Shown: positions 1 through 11,904, counted from the first letter of the stretch. The stretch is 64,000 nucleotides of DNA from Diplosphaera chodatii (GCA_032358165.1 JAALGY010000028.1:1302001-1366000); one strand, 5' to 3'. The notes: generated by a model from the sequence alone, not told the origin. A program made the numbers and translations.

Positions 1-29
1 TATAAATTAGCTGTTGCTGTGTGCTGCAG

Positions 30-889
30 GTACGATGCAAAGGAGGGGTTTGCAGCAGAGACCAAAGACACAGTGCTATTGACCAAACGTAAGGAGCTCT
101 GTGTTCCTGATACTGTGAAGATGTTCAACATCCGTTTGACGTTCCTGCACCGCCACTGGTGCAGTGACTAAGTGAGCACAATGCACCATGCTTGTCGTGC
201 AGATGTGCTGCTGCATGGCGATCTGGAGGAGCCATTGGCATGGCGGATGGAAGGCGATACTTATGAGCCCAGCAGTGATGACGAGGATGGCAGCGATGCA
301 GAGGATGTGAGCCGAGTGTAGGACTGCACGCCAACAAACCAGCCCGCTGGCCACCAGCTGCTTGCACGCCATTCACAGGCCATCACCCAATCCTGCCCTT
401 CAGCATCCTGGTTGTGCATGAGGGTCATGCACCATCCGCCCGCTGACCCTGCGATCGTGTGTTGGGCGACCTGCAGGTGGACGCTGACGAGGCAGCGGGG
501 CGCAGCTACCCACTGACCGCCGTCAGCAAAGCCATCGAGGCGCAGATGGGCTGCAGCGTGGAGTCTGCGGCGTTGCAGGTCACTGCTGTGCATTGTAGCG
601 CCAGCACGCAGCCGCCTGCAATGATGCATACAGGCTGTTGATCCGCCTTGGGATGCGATGTAGCCACCTGGGCATGTTTCACCCTGTACAGAGGCTGCAA
701 GGGAGCCTGCCCATCGAGCAGCAGCAGACGCTGGCCGCGGGCTTTGGCGACTTCATCAGCGCCATCACCAGCAAGCTGCGGCAGGCGGCCGATGCCAAGC
801 GCGATGGTTCAGACGGCCGCGTTGTTATAGAGTCGGAAGACGTCAAGGCTGCGCTAGACTCCTGGAAGCAGGAGCGAGAGGCCGCATGA
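30..889 (+). CDS. 3' part of an unrecognised gene (four exons)
   Basis: The last four exons of a gene that enters from the left can be joined in one frame: 30-163, 203-306, 477-578 and 692-889, each bounded by AG acceptors and GT donors, ending in TGA. The encoded C-terminus has an acidic stretch (SSDDEDGSDAED) followed by a helical region containing FGDFISAITSKLRQ and ending KAALDSWKQEREAA. I do not recognise the family. The donor after base 163 (a split Asn codon) is the least certain junction. The start lies outside the window, so size and function cannot be judged. Confidence 0.5.
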
Positions 890-1462
890 CATCCTGTCCT
901 TGGCATGTGCACTGTTGGGTGACGATGTACATTGGCACAAACAGCGCGCTGGATATGCGAAACACTGCGAGACACTGCGAAACACTGCAAACATTTTCAG
1001 AAAATTCTCCTTCCAGCTTCCGCCGCACACCATGGTCCCTGCAGCTGTTTCTGCTGTCCGCGCACAACACTTGGGCTCTTGCAGTTGTGTTCCGAACACT
1101 CGCGGAGTTCGTGCTGAGTCGTTCGGCTGGTGAATCGCTTACACATCCCCCGTTGAGCGCTTGCTCACAATGGCGCCATGTGGAGCCTAGAGGCGCCTCT
1201 CTGCTCGATGGTGCATACTGAATTGATCGGGTGTGGGAAATCTTGCGCCAGATGCTTGCGATTGCCGCCATCGTGTGAGGACTATCGCGGCAACTGGAGA
1301 TTGACAAGTAATGCGGCTGCCATTTGCACAGATGTCCGGTTCAGCGGCGTCATGCACCTTCACATACCGCAGTAGACCGTAGCACGCCTTAGATGGAGCT
1401 GATTCAAATGTTGTGGCAAGCTCGTTGTCACACCGAATGAGGAATCCTTAGGGCAACAACCA
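890..1462. other. Intergenic, no gene seen
   Basis: Short ORFs exist on both strands but none joins into an exon chain or resembles a family. A direct near-repeat of the motif GAAACACTGCGA occurs around 957-990. This stretch probably holds the 3' UTR of the left gene and the promoter of the SET-domain gene starting at 1463. Confidence 0.4.
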
Positions 1463-3617
1463 ATGGAAGTGGCGGACGCCGATCTGATCAGGTGCTGACA
1501 GGGCCTGCATTTCGCAGTCAGCTCACCTTTTACCGCACCTTCACGTCACAACTTGAGTACACGGCTGATGGCACTTGTGCCCCCTGGCAGGTGGGCAGAT
1601 GCGAATGGCGTTCGCAGGAAAATCGTCCCATGCTCATTCCATGGCGGATTACGGGGCGCGGCCGCCTTGCAGGTGGGACGTCAGTGACACGCTGTGGAGC
1701 ATGCACAGCCGATCGTCTTATTTGACTCTTTGCCCAACTGGAGCTTGATGCCGCAGGACATTGCAGAGGGCGGGGCTGTGGTGTCTGTGCCGGAGAGTCT
1801 GCTCATCACAGCTGACCACGCCCAAAGGTCAGACTTGGGCTTGGCGCTGCAGCGGTTGCCCATAGACGAGCAGAGCCTCCTGCTGCTGTGGCTGATGGCA
1901 GACCTGCATGATGCTGAATCACATTTGGCACCCTTCTGGAGGGCACTGCCACCGCGCTTCAACACAGGCAAGTGTCTGCGGTGTGCTGCTGATCCGCCAG
2001 CTCAGCCATGGCTGCCCCGGTCTAGGCATTGAGGTCACGTCCACTAACACAGGGCTCAGCTTTGACGAGTCTGCACTTGCGCTGCTCGGGGGCACGCCCG
2101 CCCATGCAGAGTGTCTTCGAGGTGTCAAGGTGTGATTGCTGTGTTGTTTGTGCGGCAGTCACGGTTCAAATTGTGAGCGCCACCAAGGTGATAGTGAGCA
2201 TCTGATGTCGTGGGCCGTAGCATGTACGAGCAGCGTACAAGGACTTGCAGCCAGTCATAACAGCATTGCTGCAAGCCTACCCGCAGCACCTGCAGCAGGA
2301 ATGGTTCACGATGGATGCTTTCCTGTGGGTGAGTGTGCATGGGCCGCCAGCCATGCCGTGTCGGGGCCTCCCTCAGTCAACCCATTCCTTGTCGCACAGA
2401 TGTGGTCATCTTGACGTTTTTGGGACGTTCGCAGGACTCGTTGACATGCTTGCAAAGTGCAGGCGGTGCAGTTCTGGAACGCGTACAGCATGCAGGCGAG
2501 GCTGCATGCGCGTGCGCATGCTGCAGCAGGGAGGCCCGTGCTTCCAGCCGGTGTGTGCAGTGTCATGGATGATGATGATGCACACCGCCCACTAGGTTCC
2601 TGCAGGTCCGACACACAGAGGATGGCCAGGTTGTGTCGCGTGAGGCTGTTGTGCCCCTCGCCTGCCTGATGAACCACGCCGCCACGGCTGCGCACGTGCG
2701 GCAGTACGGCCAGCTGCAGGATGGCTGGCTGCACTTTCCGGCGAGCCGCTGCATCAGCGCAGGGGAGCAGGTGCATGCTGTGGATACATGGCCTTCCACA
2801 GGTCTGCTGCGGGCTCAGTCGCCCCATGCAGGTACAGCGCCATGTCTCGCAAGGCTTGCACACCACCGCTGATCTGCTCTGGGAGCCTGCTGAGCAGGTG
2901 CACCTGCACTACGGCCCATATGACAATGCGCACTTGCTGGCCTTCTACGGCTTCGTACTGCCGAACAACCCACATGACAGCGTCAACATCAGCTTCCAGG
3001 TGAGACGGTGATGCTACGATCAGCAGCGCACCAAGCCTTGTTGACACACTTTCGAGTAGTCTCACCATCCTGCCACAGCCGCCTGCATCAGACAATGGTC
3101 CATTGCTTCATGATGCTTCATGCACAGGTGCAGCCTGACGCTCGTGCCAGCAAAGTGCATGCTGCGTTGGACCGCCTGCAGCTGCCACTGGACTACCAAG
3201 TCGACCGCACGGGGCCGCTGCAACCCTTGCTCAGCTGCCTGTCGGTTCTCCATGCCAGTGCCGAGCAGCTAGATGACGTCGACGCCTTCCGAGTGCGGCT
3301 CAAAGCATAACGCAGCAAAGCATATGCAAGTGCAACAGGCGAGCGAGATTGACTGCCAGGTCATCGACTGCAATCCTGCTGTTCCTCATCCGCCCTGAGA
3401 TGCTGTCTTGTTGCTGTAGGAGCTGCATACTTGGAATCATGCGGCAGCCCTGCAGCACCTACAAACGAGGCTGGCTGTGATGTTGCAGTTCCATACCAGG
3501 CTGCGAAGTAGGAGCTCGGACAATGCTGCAGATGCATCTGCGCAGCTTGCATGTGCCTACCTTGATGAGCGTCTGGCCTTCCTGCAATCAGTGGCTGACC
3601 TGGCAGCACAGTCCTAG
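1463..3617 (+). CDS. SET-domain protein lysine methyltransferase, Rubisco-LSMT/SETD type (copy 1)
   Basis: Eleven exons join in frame: 1463-1491, 1591-1672, 1757-1967, 2053-2129, 2221-2328, 2463-2495, 2606-2770, 2832-2999, 3128-3292, a 21-bp microexon 3339-3359, and 3420-3617; about 418 aa. The order fits the LSMT/SETD3/SETD4 family: GLRGAAALQDIAEGG near the N-terminus, a split SET domain with CLMNHA (the N-H pair that contacts S-adenosylmethionine), then HYGPYDNAHLLAFYGF and NNPHD, and a C-terminal helical Rubisco-substrate-binding-like region (LQHLQTRL to SVADLAAQS). Expected activity is protein lysine or histidine methylation; the substrate cannot be read. No clear transit peptide, so probably cytosolic. 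Introns after 1967 and 2495 appear to use GC donors (GCAAGT, GCGAGG). The microexon is the least certain part. A diverged paralogue follows at 4178. Confidence 0.82.
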
Positions 3618-4177
3618 TCTCCTATTCAGAGAGATGTGGTTTCGCTCTTCATGCGCAGAAAAGAGACTGAGTGCAACAGAAGGAGCGCGATTTTAATATC
3701 TATCTGGCTCACCTGTAGGCCCGTCCAACCAGAATACCAGATCAGCATTAAATCAGCGGCGGCCAGTACCTGATGATGGTCGCGAGACTCACTGCTTGTC
3801 GCTCACACATTGCCGGTATGTGCAAGGACATAGCGAAAGGTCTCGCCGATTGCCGTGGCAGCGCCCCTTGTTCGTGCGATCGACAGTTCTGACCTCAATG
3901 CCACTGGGATGTGATGCGCAAATTCCAGCAGCTTGGTTGACGCGACACTAGCAACCCGTGTAGACCATTCAATTCGTGCAGCTGACACTGGCGCGAGGAC
4001 GATCGGATCGTGGTCACCCCGGAAAGGCTCGAGGTCGTGGAAGGATGAGCGCACCTCGGCGTCGGAACATTGCAGACAGATGTTAAAACGCTGAGGAGTC
4101 TGGCGATCATCGCTGCCAGAACCAGGAGGCTGAGCGTCAACACGTCAAGCGGCGGCCATCGGCTGCATTATGACGTG

Positions 4178-6528
4178 ATGCGCAGTGCCATGCCGCTGCA
4201 GCTGCTGTGGAGATCGCCGGCCTGCGTTCTGCCAGCTCGCAAGACTCTGCCAGTGCTGCGATGCACGTCTGGGGCGCCTGTCCGCAGCACCGTCGCTTCC
4301 AGCAACGCAGACGAGCTTCTCAGCTGGGTCGTCCACAATGGCGGCGCAGTGGATGGACTTGCCATCGGCCGCGAGGGCCAGCAAGGGCTGGGCCTCATCG
4401 CCACTCAGGCGAGTGGTCCAGACTTCCTGTGCACCACATGCAGAGGCTATGCACCTCCTGTGCAACAGCTGCGCCTGACTCATGGAGTGTGCCATCGTAA
4501 GCTCACCTTTCCACAGGCCGGCAACAAGCACGATGTCGTGGTCAAGCTTCCAGTGGCGTGCCAGCTGAGCTACGGCGCCGACAGCGACCCAGCGCTGCTG
4601 TCCCTTATCAATAGGGTGCCAGCGGAGCTGTGGGGTGCCCGCCTTGCGCTGCAGGTGGCCGCCGCTGCTGATGTCAAGCGACCTACCTTGAGCACTGGCA
4701 GCTGACCTGTGGGTGTGCATGCAACCCAGTCACATTCCAGCGCTGGTGCATGCAGCTGCTGTCGGAGCGCCTGGCAGGCGACGCCAGCCACTACGCCCCA
4801 TATGTGCGCAGCCTGCCGGTAGGCGTCGAGGGGCTGCCCATGTTCTTTTCGGCTCCAGCCATGAAGGCGCTGGAGCAGTATCCGCCAGTATCAGTGCAGG
4901 TGAGCAGTTTGGTGATGGGCGACTGTTGACTGACTGCGTGTTGACGTTGCCCATGTCATGCAGCAAGGGAGGGGTCACGACACAAGGCTGTAGGGGTTGC
5001 GCTGAGAGCAGCAAGGTGCAGGTCTTGCGTAGGTGCAAGTGGCTTTTGAGCTTTGCATCCACGGAGCTGGCGGAGTCAGATGGGCCCCTTCAAACCGTGG
5101 ATGCCAATGCGCTGGGCTGGGCCATGGCGTGCTGCTCCTCACGGGCCTTCAGGATACGCGGCGTTGACAAACCTGCAGCGCTTTTGCCCATGATAGGTGG
5201 GTTGCTGATACTGTTGCAACCATCAAGATGCCGGCGTTGCGATGTGTTCTGATTAACAATGTTGGCGACAACCTCTGGCCCTGCAGACATGTGCAACCAT
5301 TCCTTTGCGCCGAATGCTAAAGTACGGCCCATGTCAAAAGGTGGCATTGAGGTGAGCTCCTCCTGCACAGTCGCACGGTGCTTGACGGCACTCTTCTCCT
5401 GTTGGGCTGGAGTTCAGCTGCATCCTTTATGCTCATACAGATGTTCCTGCTGCGCCCGGTGAGGCCGGGGGACAGCATCTCCATAAGCTATGGGGATCTG
5501 CTCAACGACTTCCTGCTGCTAGACTATGGTGCGCACACTGCCTGCCCCGCAACTAAGCAAGTTACCTGTTGCCCTCTGCGCTTCCTCGGTCTTGACGACA
5601 GAACCACGCACGCATGCAGGGTTCATCGTTGCCAACAACCCGCACGACCGAGTACAGCTTCGCTTTGATCTGCGGCTGTTTGAGGCCGCCATGGCCGTCA
5701 GCGGGGTATGCCTGGCAGAACTTCTGCCTCGTATCAGGCTGCCAGGCTGAAACCAAATGAGACACAGTTACAGGCAAGATAAGGCAGGGTCACATGGGCT
5801 TCCCAACCGCAGGATGGCGGTCTCAGGGGCGCTGAGTTGATATTGCAACCAGAGGTGGCCAAGCTGCTGCTTGCGCTGCAACTGTCCGGCCCCAAGGCAC
5901 GGCAAACTCGAGCTTTGGCCCAAAGACATTTGAATCTGCTTTGAACAGCTTTCTCCTGCAAAAAGTGCTTTCACCCTGTGACGCTGAAGGCCTGTCGTGA
6001 CAGGCCAACCTGGAGGTCAGCTTTGGGCGGGATCCAGTTGTGGACCCGCGGCTGATGGCTGCCACACGTGCGCTGTGCGTGCGGTCTGCTGACGAGTTGA
6101 AGGGCGTCCAGCTGCAGCGCTTGGCTGACTTCAGTGGCACGTCCGTGCTGCCGCCTGCCACCGAGGTGCACACATGCTGACCGACATCCGGCTCATCATG
6201 CAACACATGGCCAGGAACAAGGGTACTGCGATGCGCCACAACAAACCGTGTCCGTGGCGGACTCCAGGCGATGGCTTTGGACACGCTGTCAAACATGGCG
6301 AGCCTGCTGCTGTCAACGTTCGCCACAACAGTGGAAGAGGACAGGCACCTGCTGGCTGCCAGCAGCGATGCCGACCTGCAGTTGGCGCTGCGGTTCCGCA
6401 TGGAGAAGAAAGGGGTGCTGCTGAATGCCATCGATGTCATCGGTCGCAAACGCAGGGTGCGAGTGATGATCAGTTTGTGCACCCTTACTCTTATTGATAA
6501 CGTCTGCTCTCATCTGTTGTGCGCATGA
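4178..6528 (+). CDS. SET-domain protein lysine methyltransferase, Rubisco-LSMT/SETD type (copy 2)
   Basis: Ten exons fit: 4178-4408, 4517-4654, 4756-4899, 5022-5196, 5287-5351, 5441-5528, 5620-5705, about 5837-5896, 6004-6165, and 6268 onward. Family landmarks are LLSERLAGDASHYAPY with LP soon after, the SET core DMCNHSFAPNAK, ISYGDLLNDFLLLDYGF, NNPHDRVQLRFD, and the C-terminal substrate-binding region with TTVEEDRHLL and LALRFRMEKKG. The Arg/Ala/Ser-rich N-terminus suggests plastid or mitochondrial import, so a chloroplast protein such as Rubisco or aldolase is a plausible but unproven substrate. The intron after 4408 uses a GC donor (GCGAGT) and the one after 5896 probably does too. The end is uncertain: the frame stops at 6528, or splicing at 6456 to 6606 would end it at 6623. 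It is clearly paralogous to the gene upstream but very diverged. Confidence 0.8.
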
Positions 6529-7167
6529 GCAAGCCGGGTGATTGCACCGGGGGCATGCACAGTGTGCTGAGAGGGCCTGACAGCAAGTGGTTTATTTTCA
6601 TGCAGGCACTGAGGATAAACTGAGCACATCGGGAGGTGCTTGCTGGCGTGTGTACATGTTGACACGTGCAGAACAGCTGCATGTGGCAGCTCGACCTCGT
6701 CGAAGGCTGCTAGCCTGCAGGGTTGCAGCTGATCGCACAGCATGCTGAACATTCAGGAGGTTGTCATTACCGCACACTGTCGAGACAGCAAAGGCATTTG
6801 TGTAGGAAACAGCTGCATACCAGCAGTTAACGAGGTGTACCTGATGTAAGACATGCACGTCAAGTTTGTGCATGACCACGACACTATGCAAGCCACATCA
6901 ATCATATGTCGGCGTTCACTGCGAGGGATGTGTGACTATGCTAGGCAAGGAGGTTTCAGGATGCACGACATCAGCAACTGTCCCCTTCCCTTCGCACGCA
7001 GCTGCTGGTCTGCAGCTCTTACATGAAGCGCAGCCCACTGGCTGTGAGTGCACTGCTAGCGTATGCAAGCGTGCGGCTATCCTCCACTTTCACCTGCATG
7101 CAGCGCAGCAATGCTCAGGCCAGGCGGCAGGCATATGAGCCGTGTGACCAGCCAGGGCAGTCTGGCT
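6529..7167. other. Intergenic between convergent genes
   Basis: No exon chain is supported on either strand. A TTACA at 7019-7023 reads TGTAA on the minus strand, about 145 bp past the bL33 stop, and fits a chlorophyte polyadenylation signal. Confidence 0.4.
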
Positions 7168-7653
7168 TCATATCATATCCTTCTCATTCCACAGCCGTGC
7201 AGCTGCTGTCACCCACTTGATTTCCCGGTGCAGCGTGATCCGCCTGAGGAACTTGTTATACTTCTTCAGCTCCAGCCGTGCGGACGTGTTTTTCCGGTTC
7301 TGCATTCACGAGTACCCCTTCAGCACAGACCGGTCCACGACACTGCTGTGAGAAGATTCAGAAGCAGCGTCACCCCATCAGCGTACAACCGGCGGATCCC
7401 GCAGCACAACGGCGTTTGCAGGCACAGCAGCATGCGTCGGGGCGGCTTGGGTGCCGACCTTCTGCGTGACGTAGCGGGACGGGGTGCCGCCCTCCTGCCG
7501 CGCCTCTGTGCACTCCAGCGTCACAATACAACGCACGCCCTTCTTCTTGGCCATGCTGGTGACCTGCCGGGGGGCTGAGGCTGCCGGCCTTGTGGGTGCA
7601 GCAAACGCCAACTTGAGGCGGCTGCCCCACAGGGCGTTGACCAATGACGCCAT
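7168..7653 (-). CDS. rpl33: Plastid 50S ribosomal protein bL33
   Basis: Two exons on the minus strand, 7653-7459 and 7299-7168. Exon 1 gives a short Arg/Ala/Ser-rich presequence of about 33 residues, then the classic bL33 start MAKKKGVRCIVTLECTEA and GGTPSRYVTQK. Exon 2 continues with NRKNTSARLELKKYNKFLRR and TLHREIK, the full remainder of the family. The joined product is about 108 aa against about 55-66 for the bare protein; the excess is the presequence plus some 15 residues after HREIK. bL33 sits near the E site of the large subunit. In many algae and plants rpl33 is plastid-encoded, so a nuclear gene with an intron and a targeting sequence implies gene transfer, or alternatively a mitochondrial form. 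The C-terminal extension could disappear if another intron exists. Confidence 0.9.
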
Positions 7654-8002
7654 ACCAGCCGCCCCTTTGCTTCAGGACTGAGGCTCGCCGCAACTTGTGG
7701 CAACATTGCCAATTATCGACGCGCACGCATCCACAAGCAGTCTGGTGCTTCCGACTTCCTGTTGTCGGAGGATCTTGTCAGAGAAGTGGAGATGTTGGCA
7801 TGTTGCCATGCGCGTCGAACAGTGATAGTTAGCGGGTGTGCAACACTCTGGAATCTGGTGGCTGCTATTATAACACCGCGGCCGCTGTCCCTGCAGCAGG
7901 TGGCCTTCCACAATCTGTCGTTCGCTCGGTGTGCAGCCTGCGTATGCGTTGGGGCGGTGACGTCAAGGTTACCTTTGATGTGAAATTCGTCACCATAGTG
8001 CA
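7654..8002. promoter_or_regulatory. Short divergent promoter region
   Basis: About 350 bp separates the start codons of bL33 (-) and the F-box gene (+), so both promoters must lie here or overlap neighbouring UTRs. No convincing TATA box or other element was identified. Confidence 0.4.
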
Positions 8003-10236
8003 ATGAACACCAGCGCGGAGAAGCGGCTGCGTCTGCGGCTGCGTGTGGTCAATGCGACGCAGCGCGGCAAGGTCGATGTTGCGGCTGCCTGCACACTGCA
8101 CCATCTGAAAGCAGCCGTACAGCAGGAGTTGGGTGTCAGCGGGGATGAGTTTGACCTGTCACTTGACAAGAAGGTGTGCGTTGTGCACAGCGTGACACAG
8201 CGCCTGCTGCAGGTGTAGCCTGATGGCATTCTTGTGCATGCACACACCGCACCCTGGTATGATGTATGAAACGCAGTCCTGCTGGTGCGCAGACACTCCT
8301 GACCGGCACAGACGCACGGCTGACAGCGCTGGGCGTCTGCTCGGGGGACATGCTGTGGGTGCACACGCAGCAAGGCACAGCGCCGATGGAGTGTGAGCAG
8401 CCAGTGCTGCGCTGCGATGCTGCAGCGCCGACAGCGGGCGCTGCGGCGCCGTCAGCATGCACCAGCCGTGGCTTGGTGACAGTGGACGACACACCATCAC
8501 AACCGCCCCTGCGCCAGGCCTGTGCTGACGCCGCACAGGCCAGGAGCCAGGCTGCTGTGCAGGTGGACTAGTGCAGCTCACAGTCTGCACTGCCAGTCTG
8601 CAGACTGTTGGCACGGTCCTGCCACGCTCGTATCACCTTGCCCGGGGTGACTCTCTGACTGGCGGGCCGTCGCACTGGTCAGGACGGGAAGCGGCAGAAG
8701 GCGGAGCCAGCTGCAGGTGACGCCACGCAGCCGCCTGCGCCGGGCTGTCGGCTGCAGGTCGCGCAGCAGGGGGACGGCATCCGCCGAGTAGCTGCCGTGG
8801 TCCATGCAGTTGCGGTCGACTGCGGGCTGGAGGGCATCCCCTCGCCTGGGTTCCGGGTGACCCCTGTGGAGCAATGCCCACAGTGATGTCCACATCAAGA
8901 TGGTGCGAACATGCTTCAGTGATTGCTTGGCAGGACCAATGCTGCCGAGCTTACACCTTATGCACCCTTTGCACAGGAGGCGCACGGCGTGCCAGTATGC
9001 TCACACCCCTCGGCAAACAGCATGAGCCTGCAGTACCGCCTAGCTGGCGTTGACGCCAGCACAGCCAACGCAGTGGCAACCATACACTGCAGCCGCATGG
9101 GCAGCCACATCGTGGTTGCAGGCTGCGCCACAGCGGTTCAGGGCAAAGCCGCGGGCGTCGTCCGCCATGCAAGCGCAGCGTGGCTGCCCGTTGAGCCATC
9201 TGCCGGCAGCAGTGCAATAATAGCCAGCTCGTCTGACGCTCTGCCTGGGAGCAACAGCGGCAGTGCCCCGGACAGGGTGCCGCTGGACCGCCTGCTGCAG
9301 GTGAGGGCAGCCGCATGGGATGACTGCGATGTGATGCACCCGCCAACCTAGCATGGCCTGGCATTGACGATGATGGTTGGGTGGTCTGTGGAAAACACTG
9401 CAGTGTGTACCGGACAGGATGCTGGCGGCGTGGTCTTGGCGCTGAAGGATGGGGTGACGCTGCCACTGGTGGCGGACCTGTGCCGCGCAGCCCATGTCGC
9501 CGTCCCCTTCGGACTCCTGAGCCTGCCGTCTGAGCTGCGTATCAGCGTCATGGAGCTGCTGTCGGTGCGCCACCGCCAACAGCGTTGCTCACACTCATGC
9601 TGTCGTTCCTGCGGGTTCCCGCCAGCCAGTGTCAGAGGGGCGATGCCACGGCGCACGCACTGCAGCATGAGCACCCTCTGGTGGACGGACATGTGCGCAG
9701 GCCAGGGACCTGGCGCGCCTGACGTGCGTCTGCTCCGAGTTGCGGGAGGCTGGCAGCGCCAATGCCCTGTGGCGCCGGCTGTTTGAGGCGGAGTTCGGGG
9801 AGGCATCGCTTGCAGAGGCCACTGCGGGCGCTCACGGCTGGAAGGCGCTGTTCCGCGCACGCTGGCGGCACCGCGAGGAGTACCGCACGGCGCGCCATCG
9901 CCCCATGCGGCTGCCGTACATCGGCGCACCACCACACCCCCTGAGCCGTTTTGGTCGACCGCCCGGCACACCCTTCATCATAGGTGTGCACACCGATGCT
10001 GTCACACCTGTGTCCCTGGTCACCCCTCGGTGTCTGCACATCCAGCGGCCACATGCTGCGTCCCGCAACGCGTGAGTGACACCAAGCAGCACATGCTGGC
10101 GCACCATGCTCGTGCCAACCATAGTGTCAGTGCCTGACACACAGGCGGGGATCTGGACAGACTGCCACTGCCGTTTCAACCGCAGCGCATGGGGCGTGGC
10201 GATAGAGGCGCCGGCCTGCCCACATTCATGCATTAA
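8003..10236 (+). CDS. F-box protein of the FBXO7 / SKIP22 family (Ubl, FP and F-box domains)
   Basis: Seven exons join in frame: 8003-8173, 8293-8562, 8683-8856, 8977-9300, 9418-9564, 9701-9983, 10145-10236; about 486 aa. Exon 1 plus the start of exon 2 form a ubiquitin-like domain (KLKAAVQQELG-type helix, then LTALGVCSGDMLWVH). After a low-complexity linker come RRVAAVVHAVAVDCGL and LQYRLAGVDAS, an FP domain as in FBXO7 and PI31. The F-box follows: LLSLPSELRISVMELLS, DLARLTCVCSELREAG, LWRRLFEAEFGE. The end, with GGDLDRLP and RMGRGDRGAGLPTFMH, matches the Arg-rich FBXO7 tail. Members are substrate receptors of SCF ubiquitin ligases and bind proteasome regulators; plants have SKIP22. All domains and their order are present. 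Confidence 0.88.
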
Positions 10237-10410
10237 GCTACTGGGGTGCATCATCAGGGTTGCGCGTTGCCGTGAAGCTGTCAGCAGCCTGCAAAAGAAG
10301 ACAGTGTGCAGCCAGGCATAGCTTTGTCTGCTGTATGTACATTTGTATACAAGGGTAATCTGCTGACCACACCGTCAAGAGATCTTGCGAAAGGTTGACG
10401 GTGAATATGC

Positions 10411-10428
10411 TGTAATCAATGTGTTACA
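10411..10428. terminator. Back-to-back TGTAA polyadenylation signals for convergent genes
   Basis: TGTAA at 10411-10415 on the plus strand lies about 175 bp past the F-box stop, and TTACA at 10424-10428 reads TGTAA on the minus strand about 120 bp past the stop of the opposing gene. TGTAA is the usual chlorophyte polyadenylation signal. Only eight bases separate the two. Confidence 0.5.
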
Positions 10429-10548
10429 ACCGACGCTGGCACACACATTGTGTCGGGCGATCAGGAGCAAGTGTTGGAACCAATCAGTCAACGTCAATCA
10501 GCATCAACCCCCACACGACTTCACGCTGGGCCTGGACTGTCAGCGACA

Positions 10549-11904
10549 TCAGGAGTCGATCACATTCTCCACGATGTTGGCTGCCAGCTGGCGCTTTGAG
10601 AGCTCACGCTGCAGATCTTCATCTGAGAGCTGTGACAAGTCCACAGGCTGCTGCCGCTTTGCGATTTCCCTCTCCAGCTCCTCGTCTGACAGGCCAACAA
10701 GTCCAACAGCCGACTGCTCCTCCTGCAAGGTAGGCTTTCGTTCCATGCGACCACTTTCATCAAAACACAGTTTGTATGGTTTTCCTGGCAGGACAACAGT
10801 CGCACTCAGCCGCACACGCCTCACCTTTGTGCTGGCATGCTGCGCCGCTGCTGATGCCTGGCTGTGGCTCCTGTCTGCATCTGCACCGTCAGTATCCCGC
10901 TCGTCTGCAGCAGCTGCAGGCTGCTTGTCGGCAGCTTCGGCCACTGGCTGCTGCGCCGGCTGAGCCGCGGGCGTCTGTTGTGCCTCGTCGGAAGCACCAC
11001 TGTCTGTGAGGGGCGCAGCGCCATTTGCGCTCGCCTGTCTGGCTGCGCTGCTCGCGCTTGTCGGCTGGGGAAGCACGGGAGCTGCAGAGGCGCTGGCAGC
11101 AGGGCTGTTGAACATCGCCATGCCACCTGCCGCCTCGCCCGACTTGCCACTGGTGCGGGCAGCCGATGACGCTGCCGGCTGGTCAGGGGGCACCTGTGCA
11201 GCCTGAGCACCAGACGCCTCTGGGGCCAGAACACGCTGGCTGGCAGACTGCAGACCCGCGAGCACTGGGTCAACATCTACGGAGTCCGGGTCCACCCACT
11301 GCTGCTGCTGGTTCTGCTGCTGGCCTTGCTGCTGTTGCAGCTGGTCCCACTGTGCCTGCTCCTGGTCCGAGTTGACACCCCCCTGACGTGCAGATCGGCT
11401 CTGCGACATGGCCTGGTTGGCCTTGGAGATGGCAGGAAACAGCTGCGTCTGCTTCTCGAGAAACAGTGTGGCGCCAAACAGGACGGCCGAGCCGCCGGCC
11501 AGCAGCAGCCAGACCTTTCGCTTGTCCACCTCCTGCTGCGGCAGCGACTTGGCGGCTGCGATCACTTCGGATGGCGCAGCAGTCTGCATGCAGGCGACGC
11601 AGGTCAGCCAGTTGAGAGTGATGCGGAGGATAGGACCGCAGCCGATGACACGCTAGCTCCAGGGAGCCACTGGCAGTGTTGTGGCTCTTGCCTCGATGGC
11701 GGATGCAGACGGTGGCATTGCCATCAGCATTGCGGCTGCAATGGCTGCTGCTGCCGTTCCCAGGACACCCTTGCCACGCTGCAGCTGCCTGTGCATCTGC
11801 GCATCGCCTGACATCTGCGGATCATCAGGGCCAGCGCCGTGAAACGTCTGCCGGCTGGACACTACGCATGCTGAGCAGCAGGCAACCCGCCGCACGCGCT
11901 GCAT
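10549..11904 (-). CDS. Predicted plastid membrane protein with Ala/Gln-rich linker, family unknown
   Basis: Two exons on the minus strand: 11904-11671 and 11583-10549, joined phase 0 across a GT-AG intron, about 422 aa from the chosen ATG (an upstream in-frame ATG at 12033 is possible). The N-terminus is Arg/Ser-rich and is followed by a hydrophobic run ending MPPSASA, which looks like a bipartite plastid/thylakoid presequence. A second hydrophobic segment (VWLLLAGGSAVLFGATLFLE) near residue 105 would be a membrane anchor. The middle is Gln, Ala and Ser rich. The C-terminus has two copies of a short motif, LSDEELEREIAKRQ and LSDEDLQRELSKRQ. I do not recognise the family. It is convergent with the F-box gene. 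Confidence 0.7.

Noticed and set aside
843..1307. 154-aa minus-strand ORF
   Set aside because: Overlaps a supported exon on the other strand and intergenic DNA; no resemblance to a protein family and no exon partners.
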